The notes: generated by a model from the letters alone, not told the origin. A DNA stretch of 45,386 bases from an uncultured Alphaproteobacteria bacterium (GCA_913053235.1 CAJXFT010000007.1:1-45386), one strand, 5' to 3'; positions 1-8,182 are shown, counted from the first letter of the stretch. Translations and numbers: made by a program.

Positions 1-302
1 TGCTCGGGCGGACCCGCAACATGGTGCGCCTGCCCAACGGCGAGACCCATTATCCCGATTATCAGGACATTCTCGATGGCTTCGATCACGTGGTGCAGTT
101 TCAGATCGTGCGTCGCAAGGAAAACGAACTGGAGATGAAGCTGGTGGTGCGCCGGGCGCTCAGCGGCGGCGAAGAGGAAAAGCTCGTGCAGTGGCTGCAC
201 GAACGTTTCCAATATCCCTTCGCCATCGCTTTTACCTATCACGACGAAATCCCGCGCGCGCCGAGCGGTAAGTTTCTCGATTATGTCTCCGAAGTGGATT
301 GA
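1..302 (+). CDS. C-terminal end of a PaaK-like adenylate-forming CoA ligase (partial)
   Basis: Only the last ~100 codons are present; the reading frame is open from base 3 and runs off the left edge. It reads LGRTRNMVRLPNGE and ends with APSGKFLDYVSEVD. The G-R-x-R-N-M-x-x-L-P-x-G signature is typical of the hinge/C-terminal subdomain of phenylacetate-CoA ligase and CapK-like adenylating enzymes, which activate an acid with ATP and load it on CoA or a carrier. PSGKF near the end fits the C-terminal lysine loop of that fold. The substrate cannot be told from this fragment. The apparent internal ATG at 21 is not a start. TGA stop at 300-302, followed by a 350-bp gap. Confidence 0.7.
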   Translation, partial: LGRTRNMVRLPNGETHYPDYQDILDGFDHVVQFQIVRRKENELEMKLVVRRALSGGEEEKLVQWLHERFQYPFAIAFTYHDEIPRAPSGKFLDYVSEVD

Positions 303-351
303 CCGGAGAGCGCAAGAATCAACATCTTGTGGCCGAATATTAATACAGCAG

Positions 352-394
352 TTGTCCACTGCTTATTAATAGTTATCCACAGTGAATATCCACA
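352..394 (+). promoter_or_regulatory. Cluster of DnaA-box-like 9-mers
   Basis: Three same-orientation 9-mers lie within 43 bp: TTGTCCACT (352-360), TTATCCACA (373-381, exact match to the classical DnaA box) and ATATCCACA (386-394, one mismatch). They sit in unusually AT-rich DNA for this window, with a poly-T/A stretch at about 414-432. Two GANTC sites (CcrM methylation sequence) flank them at 316-320 and 396-400, both within CAAGAATC. This could be a replication origin fragment, a DnaA-titrating site or a DnaA-regulated promoter for what follows. No dnaA, hemE, gidA or parAB gene is nearby, so origin function is unproven. Confidence 0.5.
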
Positions 395-450
395 AGAATC
401 TCGCAGTAAAGGCCATTTTTTTATTGAAAAAATTCGCCGGGAGGTATTTA

Positions 451-528
451 ATGATAGTTGGCGATAACGGCTCTTATTGGACGCTTCGTAAGGTGAGTTG
501 CCGTTGTTGTTGGGAGGGTGGCTCTTAG
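451..528 (+). CDS. Putative 25-codon Cys-rich small ORF / leader peptide
   Basis: ATG at 451 is preceded by a very strong Shine-Dalgarno sequence, GGGAGG at 439-444, with 6-nt spacing. It encodes MIVGDNGSYWTLRKVSCRCC followed by WEGGS and TAG at 526-528. The C-R-C-C-W run resembles regulatory leader peptides that sense cysteine supply, but no cysteine gene follows: the next thing downstream is an intrinsic terminator at 605-634 and then an oppositely oriented gene. A possible promoter (TTGAAA 424-429, 17 nt, TTTAAT 447-452) overlaps the ribosome site and ATG. If that promoter is used, the transcript starts after the ATG and would instead be a ~175-nt small RNA. No family recognised. Confidence 0.4.
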   Translation: MIVGDNGSYWTLRKVSCRCCWEGGS

Positions 529-604
529 CCGCAGGACGGTCGGCGTCAGATCGGATCGTGTGCGAAGGCTGAAGGCCCAGTCGGGGGCGGTTGGGTCTCA
601 TTAA

Positions 605-634
605 GCGGCATCTCTGCAGGGGTGCCGCTTTTTT
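605..634 (+). terminator. Intrinsic terminator
   Basis: Stem GCGGCATC (605-612) pairs with GGTGCCGC (621-628) with one G-T wobble, loop of 8 nt, followed by TTTTTT (629-634). Oriented to end plus-strand transcription coming from the small ORF/RNA region at 451-600 or from the ligase gene. On the minus strand the hairpin is followed only by TTAA, so it is not a good terminator for that strand. Confidence 0.8.
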
Positions 635-650
635 GTTGCGCCGTACGCCG

Positions 651-1376
651 CTACCTCACCAGCGCCCCGGCCATCACCATGAAATTTTCGTAGATGCGCT
701 GCGCCGTGGCGTTGAAGGCCGCCAGGTTGGCGGCGATATCGGCGTCGAGGCGGGCCACGGCGCCGCCGCCGAGAGCGCTTTCGAGAGATTGTTTGTAGGC
801 CGGTATGGCGGCCCATTCCGGCACTGTCCGCGCCGTCATCTCGACATGAAATTGCAGCCCATAGGCATGCCGCCCGACGCGGATCGCCTGGGTTGGGCAG
901 CCGGCGGAAGCGGCAAGGATTTCGCCGCCGGCCGGCATCTCACTTATTTCGCAGCCATGCCATTGCAGGCAGGCGAGGGTTTCGCCGACGCCGTCGAACA
1001 GCGCGTCGGTGCGTCCGGCCGGCGTCAGCGATACTTCCATCAGCCCAACCTCCGGCTCGGCCATCACCGTCACCCTGCCGCCGAGCGCTTCGCCGAGAAG
1101 CTGATGGCCGAGGCAAACGCCGAGGAACGGCATCGCGCGCTCGGCCACGGCTTCGCGGATGATCGCCTTCTCCGCCGCCAGCCAGGGATGCTCGGCCTCT
1201 TCGAACACGTCCATCGGGCCGCCCATGGAGATCAGCGCATCATAGCCGTCGAGCGCCGGGATGGCCTCGCCGGCGTCGAGCTCGACCGCGTCCCAGGTCA
1301 CCCCGCCGGCGCGCATGAAATCGCGCCAAACGCCCGGATGTTCCACCGCAATATGCTGTAATACCAATAATTTCAC
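651..1376 (-). CDS. Class I glutamine amidotransferase (GATase1) family protein
   Basis: 241 aa. The triad of a class I glutamine amidotransferase is visible: Cys88 in the nucleophile elbow FLGVCLGHQ, and His177 and Glu179 in GLQFHVEMT. The oxyanion-side GGP motif is at MGGPMDVFEE. These stand-alone domains resemble the glutaminase part of GMP synthase and release ammonia from glutamine, or hydrolyse gamma-glutamyl compounds; the acceptor is unknown. I chose the GTG at 1376 because GGAGG sits 7 nt upstream and the conserved fold starts VKLLVLQH; an upstream ATG at 1475 would add 33 non-homologous residues and collide with pxpA. Divergent from pxpA, sharing a 98-bp promoter region. Confidence 0.85.
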   Translation of the reverse strand: MKLLVLQHIAVEHPGVWRDFMRAGGVTWDAVELDAGEAIPALDGYDALISMGGPMDVFEEAEHPWLAAEKAIIREAVAERAMPFLGVCLGHQLLGEALGGRVTVMAEPEVGLMEVSLTPAGRTDALFDGVGETLACLQWHGCEISEMPAGGEILAASAGCPTQAIRVGRHAYGLQFHVEMTARTVPEWAAIPAYKQSLESALGGGAVARLDADIAANLAAFNATAQRIYENFMVMAGALVR

Positions 1377-1441
1377 CGTATTTCCTCCGCCTCGGCTGTG
1401 CCTACCGGCGCTCCTCGCTATAATGCCACAGCCGATGCATA

Positions 1442-1473
1442 GCGAGGGAATAGCGGCGCGAGGGAATAGCGGC
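1442..1473 (+). repeat. 16-bp tandem duplication over the pxpA ribosome-binding site
   Basis: GCGAGGGAATAGCGGC occurs twice back to back (1442-1457 and 1458-1473), ending 1 bp before the pxpA ATG. Each copy carries GAGGGA, so the Shine-Dalgarno sequence is doubled; the second copy (1460-1465) is 9 nt from the ATG and is the likely one used. Confidence 0.9.
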
Positions 1474-1474
1474 A

Positions 1475-2200
1475 ATGACCATCGATCTCAATTGCGATAT
1501 GGGCGAAGCCTACGGCATCTATAAATGCGGTGACGACGGCGCCATCATGCCGTTGATATCCCTCGCCAATGTGGCCTGCGGCTTTCACGCCTCCGACCCC
1601 TCGGTGATGCGCCAAACCGTGCGCCTCGCCAAGCGGCACGGCGTGCACGTGGGCGCCCATCCGTCCTATCCCGACCGCGACGGTTTCGGCATCCGCGATA
1701 TGGCCATGGAGGGTGAGGAGCTGTGCGCCTGCGTCATGTATCAGGTCGGCGCGCTGAAGGGCTTTCTCGACGCCGAGGGCATGGCGCTCAACCATGTCAA
1801 ACCGCATGGCGCGCTCTATTGCACGGCATGGTCGGACGAACAGGTGGCGCGCGCCATCGCGCGTGCGGCAAACGCATTCGGCGTGCCGCTGATGGGCATG
1901 TCCGGCACCGGCCAGGAAATATGGTACCGGGACGAGGGCGTCGAGGTGATCTGGGAGACCTATGTCGATATCGATTACAATGACGCAGGCGAAGTCGTCG
2001 ACACTCGCAAGACCGACCCGGTATCGGTCGAAGCGGCGGCGGCGCAGGCCGTGCGCAGCGCGCGCGATGGCCAGGTGCGGACGATGAGCGGCAAGCTGAT
2101 CGACGTCAAATGCGAGACCATTTGCGTCCATTCCGACACCCCGGGCGTGGTTGAGATCGCGATAGCGGTCAACGAAGCGATTGCCGAATATTCCGGATAG
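1475..2200 (+). CDS. pxpA: 5-oxoprolinase subunit A, LamB/YcsF family
   Basis: 241 aa, slightly shorter than the usual ~245-255. The family N-terminus TIDLNCDMGEAYG is intact, followed by NVACGFHASDP, VHVGAHPSYPDR and LNHVKPHGALY, the conserved acidic and histidine motifs of PxpA. PxpA works with PxpB and PxpC in ATP-dependent opening of 5-oxoproline (pyroglutamate) to glutamate, a metabolite-repair reaction. No pxpB or pxpC is adjacent, so partners must be elsewhere or this is a paralogue with its own role. Start ATG 1475 has a duplicated GAGGGA upstream. It is followed by hisZ 49 bp downstream. Confidence 0.87.
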   Translation: MTIDLNCDMGEAYGIYKCGDDGAIMPLISLANVACGFHASDPSVMRQTVRLAKRHGVHVGAHPSYPDRDGFGIRDMAMEGEELCACVMYQVGALKGFLDAEGMALNHVKPHGALYCTAWSDEQVARAIARAANAFGVPLMGMSGTGQEIWYRDEGVEVIWETYVDIDYNDAGEVVDTRKTDPVSVEAAAAQAVRSARDGQVRTMSGKLIDVKCETICVHSDTPGVVEIAIAVNEAIAEYSG

Positions 2201-2249
2201 CGTGGCGCCGCTTGAGAGCATCGGCAAATTATGCAAAAACTCCGCCGCC

Positions 2250-3410
2250 ATGAATGACACCGCAAGCAAAGCCCTGTTGCCCGAGGGGCTGCAGGATCTG
2301 TTGCCGCCCGACGCGGCGCGCGAGGCGGCGCTCGGTGCGCGCCTGCTCGCCTGCTTTCACAGCCATGGCTATGAGCGCGTAAAGCCGCCGTTTATCGAAT
2401 TCGAGGACAGCCTGTTGAGCGGCACCGGCGCCGGTCTTTCGGAAAGCTCGTTTCGCCTGATGGACCCGGTGTCGCGCCGCATGATGGCGCTGAGAAGCGA
2501 TATGACGCCGCAGGTGGCGCGCATCGCGCGCACCCGCCTGGCGCGCGAGGCCAGGCCGCTTCGGCTCAGCTACAGCGGCGATATCCTGCGCGTGCAGGGC
2601 AGCGAGCTTCGCCCCGAGCGCCAATTCGCGCAGGTCGGCTTCGAGCTCGTTGGCGCCGCGACGCCGCGGGCCGACGCCGAGGTGGTGTTGATCGCCGTCG
2701 AGGGGCTGGCCGGGTTGGGCCTCAAAAACCTGACCGTCGATCTCAGTGCGCCGACCCTGGTGACGGCGATCCTCGACGGATTGGAATTGAGCGCCGAATC
2801 GCGCTCGGCCCTCCGCGCGACCCTCGACAGCAAGGATGGTGCCGGCATCGGCGCGCTGGCCGGCGCCGCCGACGGGATATTGCAGGGCCTGCTCACGGCG
2901 ACGGGTCCGGCCAGCCCGGCGCTGGCGGCGTTGGCGAAACTCGATCTGCCCGCCGCGGCGCGCGGCGCTGCATCGGCATTGAGCGACGTCGCCGGCCTGG
3001 TGCTGGCGGCGGCGCCCGACCTCGGCGTGACGATCGATCCGGTCGAGCGCCGCGGTTTCGAATATCAGACCGGGGTCAGCTTTACCCTGTTCGTCGAAGG
3101 CGTGCGCGGCGAATTGGGCCGCGGCGGGCGCTACCCGCTCGGAACAAACGGCGCCCCCGGCGAGGAAGCGGCGGGCTGCACGCTCTATATGGATTCCCTG
3201 TTGCGCGCGGTGCCGGGCGGTAACGCGCAAAAGCGCATCCTGCTGGCGCACGGGACGGAACCCGAGGCCGCCGCCGGATTGCGCGCGGCGGGGTGGATTG
3301 CGATTGCGGCGCTCAGCGCCTCGGGCGATGATAAGGCGGAGGCGCGCCGCCTCGGTTGCAGCCATCTCTACGCCGAGAACGGCATCACCGAAGTTCAGCC
3401 CGAGGAATAG
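2250..3410 (+). CDS. hisZ: ATP phosphoribosyltransferase regulatory subunit
   Basis: 386 aa. A class II aminoacyl-tRNA-synthetase-like fold without tRNA function: LLPEGLQDLLPPDA at the N-terminus, LMDPVSRRMMALRSDMTPQVAR (motif 2-like) around residues 80-100, and RRGFEYQTGVSFTLF, the histidine-binding motif. HisZ pairs with short-form HisG to make the first enzyme of histidine synthesis and confers histidine feedback. No hisG is adjacent. Start chosen at ATG 2250 (MNDTASKALL); an upstream ATG at 2181 lies inside pxpA and adds residues unlike the family. No clear Shine-Dalgarno precedes 2250. It is 6 bp from purA, a common alphaproteobacterial pairing. Confidence 0.9.
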   Translation: MNDTASKALLPEGLQDLLPPDAAREAALGARLLACFHSHGYERVKPPFIEFEDSLLSGTGAGLSESSFRLMDPVSRRMMALRSDMTPQVARIARTRLAREARPLRLSYSGDILRVQGSELRPERQFAQVGFELVGAATPRADAEVVLIAVEGLAGLGLKNLTVDLSAPTLVTAILDGLELSAESRSALRATLDSKDGAGIGALAGAADGILQGLLTATGPASPALAALAKLDLPAAARGAASALSDVAGLVLAAAPDLGVTIDPVERRGFEYQTGVSFTLFVEGVRGELGRGGRYPLGTNGAPGEEAAGCTLYMDSLLRAVPGGNAQKRILLAHGTEPEAAAGLRAAGWIAIAALSASGDDKAEARRLGCSHLYAENGITEVQPEE

Positions 3411-3416
3411 GGTCAT

Positions 3417-4709
3417 ATGTCGAATGTCGCCGTCGTCGGCGCCCAATGGGGCGACGAAGGCAAGGGCAAGATTGTCGATTGGCTGTCCGAGCGCGCCGAT
3501 GTGGTGGTGCGCTTCCAGGGCGGCCACAATGCCGGCCACACCCTGGTCATCGACGGCAATGTGTTCAAACTGAGCCTGCTGCCGTCGGGCGTCGTGCGCG
3601 GCGGCAAGCTTTCGGTAATCGGCAACGGCGTCGTGATCGACCCCTGGGCGCTGCGGCGCGAGATCGAGGAAATCGCCACCAAGGGCGTCGAGGTTACGCC
3701 TGAAAATCTGATGATCGCCGAGAATGCCTGCCTTATCCTGCCGCTGCACCGCGAGCTCGACCAGGCGCGCGAGGCGGCGCGCGGCGGCCAGACCATCGGC
3801 ACCACCGGGCGCGGTATCGGCCCCGCCTATGAGGATAAAGTCGGCCGGCGCGCCATCCGCATGTGCGATCTCAGCTCGCTGGCGGCGCTCGATGCCCGCC
3901 TTGACGAGCTGTTGCTGCACCACAATGCGCTGCGCCGGGGATTCGGCATCGGCGATGCCGACAAGGAAGTATTGAAGGCCGAACTAAGCGAGGTGGCGCC
4001 GCATGTTCTGCCCTATGCGGGCGCCGTGTGGCGCCGCCTCGACGCTGAGCGGCGCGCCGGCAAGCGCATCCTCTTCGAAGGCGCGCAAGGCGCCATGCTC
4101 GATATCGATCACGGCACCTACCCCTATGTGACCTCTTCCAACACCGTCGCCGGGCAGGCCGCGGCGGGCGCCGGCATCGGGCCGGGCGCCATCGGCTATG
4201 TGCTCGGCATCACCAAGGCCTATACCACGCGTGTCGGCTCGGGCCCGTTCCCGACCGAATTGGACGACGCGGTGGGGCAGGGCCTCGGCGAGCGCGGCCA
4301 TGAATTCGGCACCGTCACCGGACGGCGCCGGCGCTGCGGCTGGTTCGACGCCGTGATGGTGCGCCAGGCGGTCAAGATCAGCGGCATCAAGGGCATCGCA
4401 CTGACCAAGCTCGACGTGCTCGACGGCATGGACGAGCTTAGAGTGTGCACCGCCTATCGGCTGGATGGCAGCGGCATCGATCATTTGCCGGCTCAAGCCG
4501 CCGAGCAGGCCGCCGCCGAGCCGGTCTATGAGAGCTTCGATGGCTGGCAGCAAAGCACCCAGGGCGCGCGTTCATGGGCCGAACTGCCGGCCAGCGCGGT
4601 AAAATATATCCGCCGCATCGAGGAACTGATCGAGGCGCCGGTGGCACTTCTTTCGACCAGCCCCGAGCGCGACGACACCATCCTGGTGCGCGATCCGTTC
4701 GCCGATTGA
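3417..4709 (+). CDS. purA: Adenylosuccinate synthase
   Basis: 430 aa, the normal length. GDEGKGK (residues 12-18) is the GTP-binding P-loop with catalytic Asp, GGHNAGHT carries the catalytic His41, and [36 protein letters not shown] and [11 protein letters not shown] are hallmark motifs for IMP and aspartate binding. Catalyses GTP-dependent conversion of IMP and aspartate to adenylosuccinate in AMP synthesis, in the cytosol. GAGGAA lies just upstream of the ATG and overlaps the end of hisZ, so the two are very likely co-transcribed and translationally linked. Confidence 0.97.
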   Translation: MSNVAVVGAQWGDEGKGKIVDWLSERADVVVRFQGGHNAGHTLVIDGNVFKLSLLPSGVVRGGKLSVIGNGVVIDPWALRREIEEIATKGVEVTPENLMIAENACLILPLHRELDQAREAARGGQTIGTTGRGIGPAYEDKVGRRAIRMCDLSSLAALDARLDELLLHHNALRRGFGIGDADKEVLKAELSEVAPHVLPYAGAVWRRLDAERRAGKRILFEGAQGAMLDIDHGTYPYVTSSNTVAGQAAAGAGIGPGAIGYVLGITKAYTTRVGSGPFPTELDDAVGQGLGERGHEFGTVTGRRRRCGWFDAVMVRQAVKISGIKGIALTKLDVLDGMDELRVCTAYRLDGSGIDHLPAQAAEQAAAEPVYESFDGWQQSTQGARSWAELPASAVKYIRRIEELIEAPVALLSTSPERDDTILVRDPFAD

Positions 4710-4741
4710 GCCCGAGCGCTTTCGTAATTTTAGCGGGATAA

Positions 4742-5983
4742 ATGGCAATGGTTGAAGAGAGCAGCGCCGCCGCCGGCACAGAATCCGGCACCGAATCCGG
4801 TGGGCCCTTGCAGGGCTACAGGATCATCGACCTCACCACCATGATCTCGGGCCCCTTCGCCACCATGATATTGGCCGATCAGGGTGCCGACGTGATCAAG
4901 GTCGAGGCGCCCGGGCGCGGCGATCATGTGCGCCGCGGCGTCCATCGCTCGGGCGGGCTGGCGGCGAATTTTCTCAACAACAACCGCAACAAGCGCTCCA
5001 TCGCCGTCAACCTGAAGCACCCCGAGGGGCGCGATATCCTGTTGCGCCTCGCCGCGAACGCCGATGTCTTCGTGCAGAATTTTCGCCCCGGCGTGGTCGA
5101 GCGCCTCGGCGTCGGCGAGGCCGATATCCGCGCCGTGCGGCCCGATATCGTCTATGTCTCGCTCAGCGGCTTCGGCGAGAACGGCCCCTATGCCGCCAAG
5201 CCGACCTATGACCCGATCATCCAGGCGGCCTCCGGCCTGGCCTCCGTCCAGGGCGGCTCGGACGACAATCCGCCGCGTTTAGTACGCACCATCCTCCCAG
5301 ACAAAGTGACCGCCGTTACCGCCGCCCAGGCGATTACCGCCGCCCTGTTGGCACGCCAGCGCGGCGGCGCGGCGCAGCATGTGCGCCTCTCCATGCTCGA
5401 TGCGGTGGTGGCTTTTCTGTGGTCGACCGATATGGGCGGCCAGACCTTTGTCGACAGGCCGGTGAGCGCCCAGCGCGCCGCCAGTTTCATCGACCTTATC
5501 TACACCACCCTGGACGGCCATATCAGCGTCGCCGTCATGAGCAACCGCGAATGGCACGCTCTGGCCGCCGCCTTCGAGCGCCCCGGATGGCTGGAGGATG
5601 CGCGCTTCGCGACGCCGGCGCTGCGCGACAAGAATATCGATGCGCGCCTGACGATGACCCAGGAGATGTTGAAAACGCGCACCAGCGCCGACTGGCTGGC
5701 GCGCCTCGAGGCGGCCGGCGTGCCGTGCGCGCCGGTGCTGACGCGCAACCAGCTGATCGAGCATGAGCAAATCGCGGCGAGCGAAATTCTGGTCGAGAGC
5801 GAGCATCCCCAGGCCGGGCGCCTGCGTCAGGCGCGCCCCGCCGCGCGCTTCGACGTGACGCCGCCCGGCATTCGCCACGGGGCGCCGCTGCTGGGCCAGC
5901 ATTCGGACGAAATTCTCAGCGAAATCGGCATCGGCCGGGATCGCATCGCCGCGCTCCGTGCCGACGGTGTGATCGAGGGCTGA
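4742..5983 (+). CDS. CaiB/BaiF (class III) CoA-transferase family protein
   Basis: 413 aa. After a ~20-residue Ser/Glu/Gly-rich N-terminal tail comes GYRIIDLTTMISGPFATMILADQGADVIKVE, the classic class III CoA-transferase start. NLKHPEGRDIL and VFVQNFRPGVVERLG follow, and TYDPIIQAASG carries the expected catalytic Asp157 that forms the acyl-enzyme anhydride. Members move CoA between carboxylic acids (formyl/oxalyl, carnitine, succinyl donors); the acids used here cannot be predicted. Start at ATG 4742 (MAM; second ATG at 4748 possible). It lies 32 bp after purA in the same direction. The N-terminal TESG-TESG is a small in-frame repeat. Confidence 0.88.
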   Translation: MAMVEESSAAAGTESGTESGGPLQGYRIIDLTTMISGPFATMILADQGADVIKVEAPGRGDHVRRGVHRSGGLAANFLNNNRNKRSIAVNLKHPEGRDILLRLAANADVFVQNFRPGVVERLGVGEADIRAVRPDIVYVSLSGFGENGPYAAKPTYDPIIQAASGLASVQGGSDDNPPRLVRTILPDKVTAVTAAQAITAALLARQRGGAAQHVRLSMLDAVVAFLWSTDMGGQTFVDRPVSAQRAASFIDLIYTTLDGHISVAVMSNREWHALAAAFERPGWLEDARFATPALRDKNIDARLTMTQEMLKTRTSADWLARLEAAGVPCAPVLTRNQLIEHEQIAASEILVESEHPQAGRLRQARPAARFDVTPPGIRHGAPLLGQHSDEILSEIGIGRDRIAALRADGVIEG

Positions 5984-5987
5984 GCCG

Positions 5988-7124
5988 TCAGGAGATTGCG
6001 GCTTCAGTATCCTGTAGGCCGAGAAAAATAGGGTCGTCGTTACTGAGGAAAATATTGACCTTGGCGTTATAGGCCGTGTGTCTTTTGCCGTGTTTGTCGG
6101 TAATGTCGAGTTCGCGCACCGCGTAGGAGCCATCCGCGTCTTGTGCACCGGTGAGGTAGGTCGAAATTCGCGAGATGGTCAGCTCGCCCATTTCGATATC
6201 CGTCATCCGTTCCAGAATAGCGGCGGCGTGATCGAAAAAATCCAGAATCCTGGCGGCGCCGGAAGTTGCTATAGATCCAACGTCTGATTCTATCTCGCCG
6301 TCGCCGCCGAGGCTCGAGATCAAGATCTGGTTGGGTTTGGCGAAACCGATGAGGCGGGCCAAGTCGATCGTCACTTCGCCGACGATATAGTCGCTGCCGA
6401 TCGCGCTCAGGCGGTTGTTCTGATGGTAGCTATAGTGGCTGCCCATGCCGAAAACGGTACGGATCGTCGGCACCTGGCTGTGCGCAATCCGGCGCTGTTG
6501 CAATGCCTGATGCGCGAGCGCCACCATGAGAACGCAGAATATATTCACGTCCGCTTCCTTGCCTTTTATCCGGTTCCAGGCGTAATAGCCGTCACCCGTC
6601 GTCGAGCGCGCGAGGTCGACCTCGGTGCCGAATTCGGCGATTTTCTCTTCGGCGATGTTGAGAGAATATTCGAGCGTGCTCAATTGCGCCGCCTGCTCCT
6701 CCGGCGAAAACAATGAAAATCCGGCGATGTCGTGCAGGAATACCGCCCTATTGCGTGTATGCGTGATGGTGTAGCGCGTAAATACGGACTCTATTTCGGC
6801 GGGCGATAGGCTCGCTTGTCGGAAGGAAAAGCGCCGCGGCTCGGCCAACAGCAATTTGGCGATTTCTCCAAATGTCCGTTCACCCATCATCCGCTCGCCG
6901 TGAACGATGCGGTGATGCTCCTGGACCAAGCTGAATATCCTCAGCGCCGGAGCGGCAAGATAGATGATGCCGCCTTGGCAGGGTCGCCAGCCAACCAACG
7001 CATTGCTGCCGAAATTCCACTGTTCGCGGAGCGTCGCGTTGAGGCGTTCAAGCAGACGACCTCGCTCAGCAGGATCTCCCGGCGAATTCAGAACTACCTT
7101 GCTATCGAATTCTTCGGCGCGCAT
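5988..7124 (-). CDS. Class III nucleotide cyclase-like protein, probably degenerate
   Basis: 378 aa, no signal peptide or membrane segment. Residues ~125-275 match the cyclase homology domain: VFLHDIAGFSLFS with metal-binding Asp132, TTGDGYYAWN with the second metal Asp178 (46 residues on), and SDYIVGEVTIDLARLIGFAKPNQILIS, aligned to the yGD-tvNlAARLe-lakpgqIlis block. The transition-state Arg is kept (Arg257) but the paired Asn position is Ile253 in my alignment. Both metal ligands survive, so it could still be an enzyme with altered chemistry or a nucleotide sensor. The N-terminal ~120 residues are of unknown fold. It converges on the CoA-transferase gene (4 bp gap). The 12-mer at 7151-7162 lies 27 bp upstream. 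Confidence 0.6.
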   Translation of the reverse strand: MRAEEFDSKVVLNSPGDPAERGRLLERLNATLREQWNFGSNALVGWRPCQGGIIYLAAPALRIFSLVQEHHRIVHGERMMGERTFGEIAKLLLAEPRRFSFRQASLSPAEIESVFTRYTITHTRNRAVFLHDIAGFSLFSPEEQAAQLSTLEYSLNIAEEKIAEFGTEVDLARSTTGDGYYAWNRIKGKEADVNIFCVLMVALAHQALQQRRIAHSQVPTIRTVFGMGSHYSYHQNNRLSAIGSDYIVGEVTIDLARLIGFAKPNQILISSLGGDGEIESDVGSIATSGAARILDFFDHAAAILERMTDIEMGELTISRISTYLTGAQDADGSYAVRELDITDKHGKRHTAYNAKVNIFLSNDDPIFLGLQDTEAAIS

Positions 7125-7150
7125 GGAACAATTGTAGCAATAAATACCAA

Positions 7151-7162
7151 GTTAATGTTAAC
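7151..7162. promoter_or_regulatory. GTTAATGTTAAC element upstream of the cyclase-like gene
   Basis: Two TTAA half-sites 2 bp apart, 27 bp upstream of the cyclase-like start. The identical 12-mer occurs at 39180-39191 before the six-PAS kinase, where it abuts a perfect CtrA box. It may be a CtrA half-site arrangement or the site of another regulator; here the TTAA spacing is not the canonical 7 bp. Confidence 0.4.
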
Positions 7163-7172
7163 AGCACCGGTC

Positions 7173-8162
7173 TTATTTCCGCCCCGCCGCAAGAAGCGAC
7201 TGCAAATCGGCGGGCGGTTCGCTGGCGAATTCGAGATATTCGCCGCTCAGCGGATGTCTGAACGCCAGGCGGTAGGCGTGCAGCGCCTGGCGGTGCCACT
7301 GTTTCAGGGCTTCGGCGGCCGCGGGCGGCAGCGCCTTCTTCGTGCCGCCGTGCTTGCCGCCATAGAGCGGGTCGCCGACCACGCCATGGCCGCGCGCCGT
7401 CAGATGGACGCGGATCTGGTGCGTGCGGCCGCTCTCGAGGCGGCATTCCACCAGGCTCCAGCAGCCATTCGCCAAATGCTCGCGCACGCGGTAGCGGGTG
7501 CGCGCTGGCCTTCCGCCGCGCGTCACGATGGCCATTTTCTTGCGGTTGCGCGGATTGCGGCCGATATTGCCGGCGATCACGCCCTCGGCCGGGGCGGGCG
7601 AGCCCCACACCAGGGCGAGATAGGCGCGCTCCAGATCATGGGCGGCGAACAATTGGCTGAGACCGCCATGGGCGGCATCGTTCTTGGCCGCCACCAAAAG
7701 GCCGCTGGTATCCTTGTCGAGGCGGTGCACGATGCCGGGCCGGCGCACGCCGCCGATGCCCGACAGGCTGGCGCCGCAATGGGCGGCCAGGGCGTTGACC
7801 AATGTTCTGTCGGGATTGCCCGGCGCCGGATGCACCACCAGCCCGGCCGGCTTGTCGATGACGATAAGGTCGCCGTCTTCATAATGTATGTCGAGCGCCA
7901 TCGCCTGCGGCTCGGGCGCCGCCTCGGCGCTCGCTTCGGGCACCGTCAGCTCGATCTCGGCCGCAGGTTTGACCCGGTATGCCGGCTCGGCTATCGTCTC
8001 GCCGCCGACGCGCACATGGCCGCTTTCGATCAAGCCCTTGAGGCGGTTGCGTGAGATGTCGGGCAGGGCGGTGGCGAGGAATTTATCGAGCCGCGCGCGC
8101 TCGTCTCCGGCGCGCAGGCGGTATGTGGTTTCCCCCTCTTTCACCATGGCCGATTTCACCAT
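7173..8162 (-). CDS. rluD: RluA/RluD-family 23S rRNA pseudouridine synthase
   Basis: 329 aa. An N-terminal S4 RNA-binding domain (residues ~23-70, RLDKFLATALPDISRNRLKGLI) precedes the catalytic domain. Asp149 in HRLDKDTSG is the invariant catalytic aspartate; ESGRTHQIRVHL and GDPLYGG are further family motifs. Members isomerise uridines in helix 69 of 23S rRNA (RluD) or related sites; the S4 domain plus length favour RluD. Start could be ATG 8162 or ATG 8147; neither has a strong Shine-Dalgarno sequence. Divergent from the small membrane protein gene with a 20-bp gap. Confidence 0.9.
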   Translation of the reverse strand: MVKSAMVKEGETTYRLRAGDERARLDKFLATALPDISRNRLKGLIESGHVRVGGETIAEPAYRVKPAAEIELTVPEASAEAAPEPQAMALDIHYEDGDLIVIDKPAGLVVHPAPGNPDRTLVNALAAHCGASLSGIGGVRRPGIVHRLDKDTSGLLVAAKNDAAHGGLSQLFAAHDLERAYLALVWGSPAPAEGVIAGNIGRNPRNRKKMAIVTRGGRPARTRYRVREHLANGCWSLVECRLESGRTHQIRVHLTARGHGVVGDPLYGGKHGGTKKALPPAAAEALKQWHRQALHAYRLAFRHPLSGEYLEFASEPPADLQSLLAAGRK

Positions 8163-8182
8163 AGCGGGCCGGTTGGACTCAA

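Noticed and set aside
459-634. 6S RNA or SRP RNA
   Set aside because: Length fits 6S RNA, but I could not fold the ends together with a central bubble, and the conserved SRP loop sequence is absent.
591-1361. 256-codon plus-strand open frame
   Set aside because: It is antisense to the glutamine amidotransferase, which has a full catalytic triad and good start; the plus frame reads as Arg/Gly/His-rich shadow sequence.
2229-3923. 564-codon minus-strand open frame across hisZ and purA
   Set aside because: Spans two clearly recognisable plus-strand genes and has shadow-like Arg/Ala/Gly/His composition; a GC-rich third-position artefact.
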